This document shows, piece after piece, positions 1 to 5,128 of a stretch of DNA of 6,007 bases. Under the pieces are notes generated by a model. That model worked only from the letters and a program-made list of their open reading frames with translations, did no database searches and was not told the origin of the DNA. Within the stretch, counting starts at the first letter, position 1. Each line of letters starts with the position of its first letter. Made by a program: the position numbers and the translations under genes. Source of the stretch: Thermoplasmata archaeon (lineage in GTDB: Archaea > Thermoplasmatota > Thermoplasmata > Thermoplasmatales > Thermoplasmataceae); the NCBI GenBank assembly GCA_021797055.1, contig JAKAAI010000110.1, positions 1-6,007 of the forward strand, in the 5' to 3' direction.

Positions 1-1
1 C

Positions 2-751
2 CAGGATGCAATAGCGATCAACCCGAATAACGCATCATACCATTACAACGCAGGAAAGGCAATGCAGGATCGTGGCAAGTTCGATCAGGCACTGGAGGAA
101 TACGAGAAGGCAATAAAGCTGGATCCTGATAACGCAGAATATCATTTCTCACAGGCATCTTCTCTTCTGAAGCAGAGAAAGACAAAGGATGCAATGAAGA
201 AGCTTGATGATGCGATAGCACTCGATTCAAGCAATGCAGCGTATCACTATGAAAAGGCCACTGCTCTCCTAAGGCAGAGGCAGTATGACGAGAGTCTCAA
301 GGAATTCGACGCCGCCATCTTGCTTGACAGCAAGAACTCAAAGTATCACAGGGAAAAAGCAGCAGCGTATTCTGAAATGGAAATGTTCGATCAGGCACTC
401 GAGGAATTTGACAAGGCAATAGATATCGAGCCGGAGATAGTTGATTACCGCCGGGACAAGGCAAGCCTTCTCCTGGAACTTTCAAGGCATGAAGAAGCTG
501 TAAAAACTATCGAGGACTTACTGAAAATAAAGAGCGGCTATCCAGATATATGGGTCACTTACGCGGAAGCGCTTACTTACGCGAGAGGACAGAAGGATGG
601 CATTGAGGGTCTATACAAGGGAATACGAGGAAAAAGTGTCACACCAAAGCAGCTGTGCGAGGCCGTATCAGATCAGCTGAAGAAGGAGTCCCCACAATCA
701 GTGAAGCAGATGTTTATCCAGTACTACAGGGAAAACTGTGACAAGAAATAA
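2..751 (+). CDS. TPR-repeat protein, 5'-truncated by the window edge
   Basis: The frame is open from base 2 to the TAA at 749-751, giving 249 codons with no start, so the true N-terminus lies outside. The ATG at 62 is not the start, because the 20 codons before it already read as TPR sequence (DAIAINPNN followed by ASYHYNAGKA). Five consecutive 34-residue tetratricopeptide units are visible, each opening with a variant of AxYHYxxA and closing with a variant of AIxLDPxN, followed by a sixth degenerate unit and about 45 residues of non-TPR, Lys-rich C-terminus. TPR arrays form superhelical scaffolds for protein-protein contacts; no enzymatic motif is visible, so the partner is unknown. No membrane segment is seen in the visible part. 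The repeat units are also similar at DNA level (79-93 is identical to 385-399, exactly three repeat periods apart). A T-rich tract (758-772) after the stop may end transcription before the tRNA promoter. Family call is firm; function is unknown. Confidence 0.92.
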   Translation, partial: QDAIAINPNNASYHYNAGKAMQDRGKFDQALEEYEKAIKLDPDNAEYHFSQASSLLKQRKTKDAMKKLDDAIALDSSNAAYHYEKATALLRQRQYDESLKEFDAAILLDSKNSKYHREKAAAYSEMEMFDQALEEFDKAIDIEPEIVDYRRDKASLLLELSRHEEAVKTIEDLLKIKSGYPDIWVTYAEALTYARGQKDGIEGLYKGIRGKSVTPKQLCEAVSDQLKKESPQSVKQMFIQYYRENCDKK

Positions 752-793
752 TCAACAACTTTCCCTTTTATAATCACCGACAACACTACAAAA

Positions 794-803
794 TTATAAA
801 TTA
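794..803 (+). promoter_or_regulatory. TATA box (box A) of the tRNA-Lys gene
   Basis: TTATAAATTA matches the archaeal TATA consensus. It is followed by ATGC at 813-816, resembling the box B initiator, and the tRNA starts at 826. The spacing predicts transcription start around 818-824, just before the mature 5' end. The assignment rests on position and sequence only. Confidence 0.6.
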
Positions 804-825
804 TGTCTTAATATGCCCTTACTGC

Positions 826-899
826 GGGTCCGTAGCTTAGCCAGGTAGAGCGATGGACTCTTAATCCATAGGCCGGGGGTTCGAAGCCCTCCGGACCCG
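826..899 (+). tRNA. tRNA-Lys (anticodon CTT)
   Basis: The 74-nt cloverleaf folds completely. The acceptor stem is GGGTCCG (826-832) with CGGACCC (892-898), and the discriminator is G at 899. The D stem is GCTT/GAGC with one G·T-type pair and a 9-nt loop. The anticodon stem is ATGGA/TCCAT around the 7-nt loop CTCTTAA, so the anticodon is CTT and it reads AAG lysine codons. The variable loop is 5 nt. The T stem is GGGGG/CCCTC with loop TTCGAAG. No intron is present and CCA is not encoded (CTT follows), as in many archaeal tRNAs. GC at 824-825 could pair with GC at 899-900, lengthening the acceptor stem in the precursor. A run of six T (941-946) downstream may end the transcript. Confidence 0.97.
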
Positions 900-953
900 C
901 TTGATATTCGTGTATCTCTGGTGATATTTTAATTATTGGATTTTTTGAGTGTG

Positions 954-1214
954 ATGGAATGGAAAAACATTAAACCTCTTCCAGTATTCAATCAGGTGAA
1001 CTCAAAAAGGGCATCCTTATTTTGGACGCTCATTTTTATTACTTCAATTACTGCCATGGTTTTTATAATTCTCTTTATGATATTTTACACTCCTAATCCG
1101 CCACTTTGGATCATTATCTTGTTCTTTTCATTTGAGTTCATTTTCAACATATCGTTCTATTATTTCTGTATGGCATTAAGGAGTTGGCGAAGATCTCGAT
1201 TCCAGAATGAATGA
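954..1214 (+). CDS. small two-helix membrane protein, unknown function
   Basis: This 86-residue ORF starts MEWKNIKPLP and ends at TGA 1212-1214. Two long hydrophobic segments (about residues 22-45 and 51-74) are separated by a short TPNPP turn, and the C-terminus is basic (RSWRRSR), which by the positive-inside rule suggests both ends are cytoplasmic. No family is recognised and no catalytic motif is visible. The frame can be extended upstream to GTG 951 or TTG 936. ATG 954 is preferred because the AT-rich TATTTTAATTA element at 924-934 lies about 25 bases upstream, as expected for a leaderless archaeal mRNA. The T-run at 941-946 between them could also be the tRNA terminator. The coherent hydrophobic pattern argues for a real gene, but it is short and unsupported by homology. 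Confidence 0.5.
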   Translation: MEWKNIKPLPVFNQVNSKRASLFWTLIFITSITAMVFIILFMIFYTPNPPLWIIILFFSFEFIFNISFYYFCMALRSWRRSRFQNE

Positions 1215-1561
1215 TAACAACTGTGCCACAGGAGTGATTATGTTTAAATTAGTCGGTTGGTGAATTTAATACAGATGGTTGGTTCGAGTCAAACGAAGAA
1301 CGAATCACTGAATGCCTATACCCTATTTGCGGTTAAGACCTACTTCCCCGCAATATTTGCCAATTCAGAGGCAATCGAAGGAATCATTTCTTGGTGGCAT
1401 CATCTCAATTCACGCGCTTTGCATAGAAAATCTATACTGTTAATTTGCTGGCTTTATTTCTTGAGTCCGCATCCTGATCTCACTTTTTGCTGCGTTCCAA
1501 GCGCTGGTAAAAGTGGATAACAGCGAGTTTACGAGCTGGACGGTTGGCATAAAAGAATATA
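1215..1561. other. gene-poor stretch with no confidently recognised gene
   Basis: This 347-base interval holds no recognisable domain on either strand. It contains a TATA-like TTTAAATTAG at about 1243-1252, the weak ORF listed at 1275-1520, and paired copies of CGGTTGG (1254-1260 and 1541-1547) and ATGGTTGGT (1275-1283 and 1562-1570) at the same 287-base offset. GGTTCGAGTC at 1281-1290 resembles a tRNA T-arm, but no tRNA can be built around it. The region may be a decayed gene or small accessory insertion. Confidence 0.5.
1275..1520 (+). CDS. doubtful hypothetical ORF, 81 aa
   Basis: This frame begins MVGSSQTKNE and ends at TAA 1518-1520; it can be extended to GTG 1260 or TTG 1257. The middle is hydrophobic to mixed (LFAVKTYFPAIFANSEAIEG), followed by a WWHH cluster, a short hydrophobic stretch (SILLICWLYFL) and a Cys-Cys pair near the end. 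No family is recognised. In its favour, a TATA-like TTTAAAT element lies about 28 bases upstream of ATG 1275, and the frame is open for 88 codons. Against it, the composition does not look like a folded soluble protein or a clean membrane protein, and no homologue is recognised. The first nine bases (ATGGTTGGT) are repeated exactly at 1562. It could be chance, a pseudogene remnant or a lineage-specific small protein. Confidence 0.22.
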   Translation: MVGSSQTKNESLNAYTLFAVKTYFPAIFANSEAIEGIISWWHHLNSRALHRKSILLICWLYFLSPHPDLTFCCVPSAGKSG

Positions 1562-1562
1562 A
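1556..1562 (+). promoter_or_regulatory. TATA-like element before the HIT gene
   Basis: AATATAA, within an A-rich tract, is centred about 24 bases before ATG 1583. That spacing fits a leaderless archaeal transcript starting at or next to that ATG, and it is the main reason for preferring 1583 over ATG 1562, which the box would overlap. Confidence 0.4.
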
Positions 1563-1582
1563 TGGTTGGTAGATTTCCTTTT

Positions 1583-2023
1583 ATGAGCGAAGTCTTGAAC
1601 TGCGATATATGCAACGGGAAAGCAGATTTAACCTTCAGAAGAATCGAAGTCTGGAGAAGCGATACATGGCGGCTCACTATGAGTACTTTCTCAGAAGTCA
1701 GGGGGTTCTGTTATCTTGAGCCGATCAAGCACATTGAGCATGTAACTGAACTTGAAGGCAAGGAGGCAGATGAATTCGGTAAAATTTTAGCTTGTGCATC
1801 GAAAGCAATTAAAACGGCAACAGGATCCAAGCTTGTTTACGTATACATATTTGGAGACCACATTCCTCATCTGCATGTGCATCTTGCTCCTCATTTTGAC
1901 GGTGATAATTATGCGGATGACGTCATAAAAAGGGGCATAAATATCAAAGAAGATGTTATGACAGATGGCGAGCAACGCAAGTTGGGGGGCGAAATCAAAC
2001 GGCAACTGTGGAGTTTACTTTAA
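1583..2023 (+). CDS. HIT-family (histidine triad) nucleotide-binding protein with CxxC zinc motif
   Basis: The 146-residue protein carries the HIT signature HLHVHLAP at residues 96-103 (H96, H98, H100; H98/H100 fit the phosphate-binding and nucleophilic positions), with a further His at 104. The N-terminal CDIC (C7, C10) plus H50 in the EPIKHIEHV stretch match the zinc-binding subset of Hint-like HIT proteins. Family members hydrolyse or transfer nucleoside monophosphates, acting on substrates such as adenosine phosphoramidates or dinucleoside polyphosphates; the substrate here cannot be read from sequence. The length is normal for the family and no signal peptide is seen, so the protein should be cytoplasmic. 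An alternative start at ATG 1562 adds seven residues (MVGRFPF). The gene stands alone: a gene-poor stretch lies upstream and a convergent gene downstream. The family call is very secure. Confidence 0.93.
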   Translation: MSEVLNCDICNGKADLTFRRIEVWRSDTWRLTMSTFSEVRGFCYLEPIKHIEHVTELEGKEADEFGKILACASKAIKTATGSKLVYVYIFGDHIPHLHVHLAPHFDGDNYADDVIKRGINIKEDVMTDGEQRKLGGEIKRQLWSLL

Positions 2024-2131
2024 CCGGCTGATCTTTTATAATTCATGAGTTAAAGATAGAGAAGTAATGCAAGTTTCAACAGTTACACAACAAATAGAAA
2101 CTTTCTCGTCCTGTTGTTTGAATCAAGCCGG
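2024..2131 (+). other. nested inverted repeats after the HIT gene; possible structured 3' RNA
   Basis: CCGGCTGAT (2024-2032), directly after the HIT stop codon, can pair with ATCAAGCCGG (2122-2131) with a single bulged base. Inside lie AAGTTTC (2071-2077) with GAAACTT (2097-2103), and the competing pair CAACAG (2077-2082) with CTGTTG (2111-2116). Together these could fold a roughly 108-nt hairpin structure on the HIT transcript. TCTTTTATAA (about 2031-2040) could instead be a simple T-rich terminator. No known RNA family is recognised. Confidence 0.25.
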
Positions 2132-2193
2132 ATTGACTGTAGATTACACTGAAAACAGACTTTACTTATTTAACATTTATTCTGTCTTATAAT

Positions 2194-2207
2194 AGGCTAA
2201 CGAGCCT
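2194..2207 (-). terminator. candidate hairpin terminator of the AHSA1-like gene
   Basis: AGGCT-AACG-AGCCT forms a compact 5-bp, GC-rich stem with a four-base loop, lying 33 bases beyond the stop codon of the minus-strand gene and followed on that strand by ATTATAA. It also faces the end of the convergent HIT gene. Archaeal termination mostly relies on T-tracts, so the hairpin's role is tentative. Confidence 0.3.
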
Positions 2208-2239
2208 CAGAGCCATCAATATATATAATGATAGAAGCT

Positions 2240-2677
2240 CTACCAGTATCCTTTGGAGATGTTTATACCGTATTCAAGGAATCCTTTAAGAGACACCAGC
2301 ATTACCGTCCATCCCTCGCAATGTGAATATGAGTCTTCCAGTCCTCTCTCATTCTCCTTATATCCCGAGTGCTTAATCGTAACCATCGTTTCGCTTTCAC
2401 TCAACTTATCGAATAAAATCTGGACCTTCGATCTATCGCCATCTTCATTGAACCAGTCAAGCTGTATTTCACTGTTCTTTACGAGCTTAGTGACCTTCAT
2501 CCTCTGAACAAATGAAATATCCGTAAATTTCCAGTCAACAGAGGCTCCAGCAGTCATTGGTCCACTGACGCCCCCTGTAGCAAAATAACTCTCAACCTTT
2601 TCTGGGTTCACAATTGCATCGAACACATCATCAACAGGCTTCTTGATCTTAGCGTGAACCTGAACTTCCAACTTCAC
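2240..2677 (-). CDS. AHSA1/SRPBCC-superfamily protein (START-like fold)
   Basis: The 145-residue protein fits the AHSA1-type SRPBCC family (related to the C-terminal domain of the Hsp90 co-chaperone Aha1). The N-terminal strand EVQVHAKIKKPVDDVFDAI with NPEKVESYF is the usual first strand and helix. A central beta region carries FTDISFVQRMKV and QLDWF, then MVTIKHSGY (98-106), and the C-terminal helix reads EGWTVMLVSLKGFLEYG (121-137), the family's GW...LK..LE.G signature. The fold is a hydrophobic ligand cavity; prokaryotic members rarely have a known ligand. The start is GTG at 2675-2677, supported by GGTGA at 2684-2688 and an in-frame TAG two codons upstream. It is transcribed divergently from an ArsR-type regulator, a pairing common for this family, so it is probably controlled by that regulator. 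Family is secure; ligand is unknown. Confidence 0.9.
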   Translation of the reverse strand: MKLEVQVHAKIKKPVDDVFDAIVNPEKVESYFATGGVSGPMTAGASVDWKFTDISFVQRMKVTKLVKNSEIQLDWFNEDGDRSKVQILFDKLSESETMVTIKHSGYKENERGLEDSYSHCEGWTVMLVSLKGFLEYGINISKGYW

Positions 2678-2683
2678 TCTATG

Positions 2684-2688
2684 TCACC
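2684..2688 (-). promoter_or_regulatory. Shine-Dalgarno GGTGA that fixes the GTG start
   Basis: On the minus strand GGTGA lies six bases before the GTG start at 2677. It is complementary to the usual archaeal 16S rRNA 3' end (ATCACCTCC-type). With the in-frame stop upstream, this decides the start. It also implies a short leader for this gene, unlike the leaderless partner on the other strand. Confidence 0.65.
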
Positions 2689-2705
2689 ATGATAGCATGA
2701 AGAGG

Positions 2706-2716
2706 ATAAATATAAA
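2706..2716 (-). promoter_or_regulatory. TATA element for the AHSA1-like gene
   Basis: On the minus strand this reads TTTATATTTAT. Its centre (about 2711) predicts a start near 2686-2688, just before or at the GGTGA ribosome binding site. It abuts the palindrome at 2716-2735. Confidence 0.45.
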
Positions 2717-2735
2717 TGTTATGAAATTATAACAT
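2716..2735. promoter_or_regulatory. 20-bp palindrome, candidate operator of the ArsR-type repressor
   Basis: ATGTTAT (2716-2722) and ATAACAT (2729-2735) are perfect inverted 7-bp arms around GAAATT. The site covers the arsR-type gene's TATA box (2726-2732) and touches that of the divergent gene (2706-2716), so a bound dimer could block both. ArsR-family proteins bind AT-rich imperfect palindromes of this size; binding here is inferred from position and symmetry. Confidence 0.6.
2726..2732 (+). promoter_or_regulatory. TATA box of the ArsR-type gene
   Basis: ATTATAA is centred about 24 bases before ATG 2753, the spacing of a leaderless archaeal mRNA. No Shine-Dalgarno motif precedes the ATG, which agrees. 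The box overlaps the right half of the palindrome. Confidence 0.55.
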
Positions 2736-2752
2736 GTTAGTGAATTTGCAAC

Positions 2753-3112
2753 ATGTCGAACGTTCTCAATAGAGTTCAAGATGACGGGAAAGTGTTCAAG
2801 GCGCTTGCCGATAATAAAAGAAGACTGATTTTAGACCTGCTTAAAATGAGGCCAAGAACCACCGGTGAAATCTGTGCCTACTTTAATGATGTGGATAGAT
2901 GCACAATAATGATGCATCTTGAAATACTTCGAAGAGCGGAACTCATCATTTCAAAGAAAGAAGGTAGATTTAGATGGAACTATCTCGATGCAATCCCGAT
3001 CAAGAGGATTCATGACAGATGGATAGGACAATATGCGAATTATGCTGTCGAGATGTTGCAAAGACTAAAAGAGAATGTAGAAGGAACTGAACTTGACAGA
3101 TCGGAATCTTGA
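2753..3112 (+). CDS. ArsR-type winged-helix transcriptional regulator
   Basis: This 119-residue protein has the ArsR/SmtB layout. The first helices read VFKALADNKRRLILDLL (14-30), followed by the HTH in TTGEICAYFNDVDRCTIMMHLEILRRAELI (about 36-65; note the CTIMMHLEILRRAEL recognition region) and a beta wing ISKKEGRFRWNYL (66-78). A C-terminal dimerisation helix HDRWIGQYANYAVEMLQRLK completes it. The ELCVCDL metal-binding motif of arsenic and cadmium sensors is absent (only single Cys at 41 and 50), so it is probably not a classical metal sensor. The gene is divergent from the AHSA1-like gene across 75 bases with a palindromic operator candidate over its own promoter, suggesting autorepression and joint control of the pair. 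Whether the AHSA1 protein's ligand is the signal is unknown. Confidence 0.92.
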   Translation: MSNVLNRVQDDGKVFKALADNKRRLILDLLKMRPRTTGEICAYFNDVDRCTIMMHLEILRRAELIISKKEGRFRWNYLDAIPIKRIHDRWIGQYANYAVEMLQRLKENVEGTELDRSES

Positions 3113-3121
3113 TTTGAACCT

Positions 3122-3137
3122 AAGGAAATGTTTCCTT
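3122..3137. terminator. inverted repeat between convergent genes, candidate bidirectional terminator
   Basis: AAGGAAA-TG-TTTCCTT is a perfect 7-bp inverted repeat, usable as a 5-bp stem with a 6-base loop. It lies 9 bases after the ArsR-type stop and 44 bases beyond the permease stop on the other strand. CTTT follows on the plus strand. Confidence 0.4.
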
Positions 3138-3181
3138 CTTTGGTAAAACTAGGATCAATTCATAGGCTTTAAGTAGGAATA

Positions 3182-3919
3182 TTATTTCCACACTGTAAGT
3201 ATCTTCTCCCTGTTGAAGGAATTCCTGCTCAGGAAATATATACCTATGGTTGCAATCAGGAGTCCCAGGGAAATTATCAATATATTTGTACTACCTGAAA
3301 GAGAAATGACCTGGACCTCCCCCAGAACGTAAAGGACGAAGAACGGTATGAGTGAGGCTGCCCCTAACTGGTAAGCGGTTTGAACGCTCGTGGCTCTTGA
3401 GGAAGCAAGCGTTCCGGAGCTGATTCCATATAGCATTGCCAGCGGCATTCCGATGAATATTAGAATCAAAGAAGTTGTGTTCGGGAAATAATAGTAGCCT
3501 ATGTACTTGGAAGTTGTAATATCGATCAGTGCATAAAATACAAAAATTCCCGTCCAAACTGTCGCGATAACGGGAATAAAGGATGCAATATATTTCCCGA
3601 CCAGAATCTCGCTATCAGATGTCGGTGTTGCAAGCAGAGGTTCCAGACTCTTTTCAATTTTTTCTCCAACCAGGTTATATGACGTGATGTAAAGAGGCAT
3701 TAATGCGGCAATAATCATGAAGAAGAAAGCAAAGGAGCTGAGAAGACCTACAACTGTTGAAGCTGGGATAGATTTTGTGGAAGTTTCATGAAATAGGATA
3801 AGTGGGAGTCCAACTGCTACCAGAAGTGGTATGAAAAATGTAAGGACAACAAGAGACCTTCTCTTTCGATATATACGCATATCTTTTTTTGCAACAATCC
3901 ATGATTTCCAGAGTCTCAT
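3182..3919 (-). CDS. ABC-2 type transporter permease (six-helix)
   Basis: The 245-residue protein shows six hydrophobic spans (about 23-43, 56-80, 107-131, 148-169, 184-204, 211-230). It has the ABC-2 permease hallmark between spans 2 and 3: VGEKIEKSLEPLLATPTSDS (84-103) followed by EILVGK, which contacts the ATPase. The N-terminus is a short, basic cytoplasmic helix (WIVAKKDMRIYRKRRS), typical of the coupling region. It is full length for a six-helix half-transporter and likely works as a homodimer with two copies of the neighbouring ATPase. ABC-2 systems usually export (drugs, lipids, polysaccharides, copper-linked substrates); nothing here fixes the substrate. The ATG is one base after the ATPase stop, with AAGGAG-type ribosome binding sequence inside the ATPase's last codons, so the genes are translationally coupled in one operon. 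Confidence 0.93.
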   Translation of the reverse strand: MRLWKSWIVAKKDMRIYRKRRSLVVLTFFIPLLVAVGLPLILFHETSTKSIPASTVVGLLSSFAFFFMIIAALMPLYITSYNLVGEKIEKSLEPLLATPTSDSEILVGKYIASFIPVIATVWTGIFVFYALIDITTSKYIGYYYFPNTTSLILIFIGMPLAMLYGISSGTLASSRATSVQTAYQLGAASLIPFFVLYVLGEVQVISLSGSTNILIISLGLLIATIGIYFLSRNSFNREKILTVWK

Positions 3920-3920
3920 C

Positions 3921-4898
3921 CTATTTCTCCTTCACAAGGTTGAAATATGCGTCTTCAAGCGAACCCTTCAATTCATTTACCGCACGAATCTTTCCACCGG
4001 CTGCCGCTATAGCGCTTACAACGAGAGGAGTATCTCTATCCATATCTACAAGATCAATCAGGAGCGTTTCACCATCCTGGGCAACATTACCGAGATTGAG
4101 ATCCTTCACGGACTGGAGTATCCTGCTGTTTATTTCAGCAAGTGTTATAGATATCCTGTTGCCTGAAAGAGATTTTTCAAGGTTTGCAGGGGTGTCAACC
4201 GCAATAAGACGTGTTTTAAGCACACCTATTTTAGTGCAGATTCTCTGCGCCTCGTCCAGGTTGTGCGTGTTAAGCATAATTGTCCTGTTTTCCTTCTTCA
4301 ACTCAAGGATGAAATCCCTGATCGTCTTCGCTGCTTCCGGATCAAGGTTAGCTGTTGGCTCGTCCATAATCAGTATTTCCGGATCGTGAATTATCGCTCT
4401 TGCAACAGCAACCTTCTGTTTCATTCCTTTTGAATATGTGCCGACTGTTTCGTTCCTCTTATCCCACAAACCCAGCATTTTTAGATATTTTTCTATGTTT
4501 TCTTTAACTAGTTTTTCTGGTGCCTCATACATTCTGCCGTAGAATTCCAGGTTATCGACTGCGCTGAGTGAATCATAGAGTCCAACATTATCAGGGACAA
4601 GGCCAATTAATTTCCTGGCCTTCATGGATCCATCACTGTTTGCAATATCATAGCCGCCAATTGACACGGAACCGCTGGTCGGGGGTATCAGGGAACACAG
4701 TATCCTGACGGTGGTTGTTTTTCCCGCACCATTTGGGCCAAGGAGTCCGAACACTTCTCCTTTATCTACATGGAAGGTCAGATCCTCTACAGCTGTATTT
4801 TGCTGAAATTTTTTAGTAAGGTTATGGACATCAATAGCAGGACCCAAGCCAACTCCCTCAGTCTTAGAAGGCATAATGGAAGAGATAATAAAGCTCAT
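3921..4898 (-). CDS. ABC transporter ATP-binding protein (ABC-2 exporter type)
   Basis: The 325-residue protein carries Walker A GPNGAGKTT (54-62), the signature YSKGMKQKVAVARA (155-168; YSKGM replaces LSGGQ, common in drug-exporter-type ATPases), Walker B ILIMDE (175-180), D-loop NLDP (184-187) and the switch histidine H212 in LNTHNLDEA. The Q-loop glutamine is replaced by Asp (VPDN, 101-104). After the nucleotide-binding domain a roughly 90-residue C-terminal extension ends LEDAYFNLVKEK, as in ATPases of the DrrA/CcmA-like export group. It powers the permease encoded one base downstream. ATG 4898 gives an N-terminal tail (MSFIISSI); ATG at 4874 (MPSKTEG) is an equally plausible start, as family members begin close to AIDVHNLTKKF. 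No ribosome binding site separates the two choices. Role secure; substrate unknown. Confidence 0.95.
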   Translation of the reverse strand: MSFIISSIMPSKTEGVGLGPAIDVHNLTKKFQQNTAVEDLTFHVDKGEVFGLLGPNGAGKTTTVRILCSLIPPTSGSVSIGGYDIANSDGSMKARKLIGLVPDNVGLYDSLSAVDNLEFYGRMYEAPEKLVKENIEKYLKMLGLWDKRNETVGTYSKGMKQKVAVARAIIHDPEILIMDEPTANLDPEAAKTIRDFILELKKENRTIMLNTHNLDEAQRICTKIGVLKTRLIAVDTPANLEKSLSGNRISITLAEINSRILQSVKDLNLGNVAQDGETLLIDLVDMDRDTPLVVSAIAAAGGKIRAVNELKGSLEDAYFNLVKEK

Positions 4899-4944
4899 CT
4901 TGTAAATTCTGAGATAACTCTGGAGACTGGAAAGGTATAGGGTC

Positions 4945-4956
4945 CAATTTAAATTG
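4945..4956 (-). promoter_or_regulatory. palindromic TATA-like element, likely promoter of the ABC operon
   Basis: CAATTTAAATTG is a perfect 12-bp palindrome whose TTTAAA core resembles an archaeal TATA box. It would place transcription start near 4922-4926, giving a short leader of about 25 bases before ATG 4898. Because it is symmetric, it could in principle also fire toward the transposase. Confidence 0.35.
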
Positions 4957-5084
4957 TATTCTCCACCTTAAAGTACTATAGTATCGGGTGAAATCAGATT
5001 TTGCCGTTCTCTGAAGAGTGTTTCAGAAAATCCCTGTCACAAATAGATCCTTATCCATGAAATGAATATGTAATAACCTGTTCC

Positions 5085-5091
5085 ATTATAG
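5085..5091 (+). promoter_or_regulatory. TATA-like element upstream of the transposase
   Basis: ATTATAG could position transcription start at about 5112-5115. The transcript would carry a leader of roughly 70 bases holding the CTGCAG hairpins before the transposase ATG. No TATA box lies at the leaderless distance from ATG 5186. Confidence 0.3.
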
Positions 5092-5128
5092 TCATTGCAA
5101 ATTTAGACTGAGATGATTGATTTCTTCC

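Noticed and set aside
18..485. Minus-strand open frames opposite the TPR gene (18-230 and 297-485)
   Set aside because: They are antisense to a clear repeat protein, rich in Pro/Cys/Ser with no domain, and arise from the periodic codons of the TPR units.
62..751. ATG 62 as the start of the TPR protein
   Set aside because: In-frame TPR sequence continues from base 2 through this codon, so the gene enters from the left.
826..899. tRNA-Lys as an integration site
   Set aside because: No second copy of the tRNA 3' end and no integrase are present in the window.
1277..1300. tRNA T-arm-like GGTTCGAGTC
   Set aside because: No acceptor, D or anticodon stem can be built around it, and it does not match the tRNA-Lys 3' end, so neither a tRNA fragment nor an att duplicate is supported.
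1480..2005. Minus-strand frames at 1480-1677 and 1787-2005
   Set aside because: They overlap the well-supported HIT gene on the opposite strand and show no recognisable motif.
2253..2507. Plus-strand frame opposite the AHSA1-like gene
   Set aside because: Low-complexity Ser/Leu-rich translation, the mirror of a convincing family member.
3291..4389. Frames at 3291-3557 (-), 3831-4166 (+) and 3889-4389 (+) within the ABC genes
   Set aside because: The ABC genes have complete motif sets and fill the space; these frames lack any domain or start signals.
3921..4898. Assigning a specific substrate (antibiotic, sodium, copper) to the ABC exporter
   Set aside because: Sequence motifs identify only the ABC-2 exporter class; neighbours give no substrate clue.
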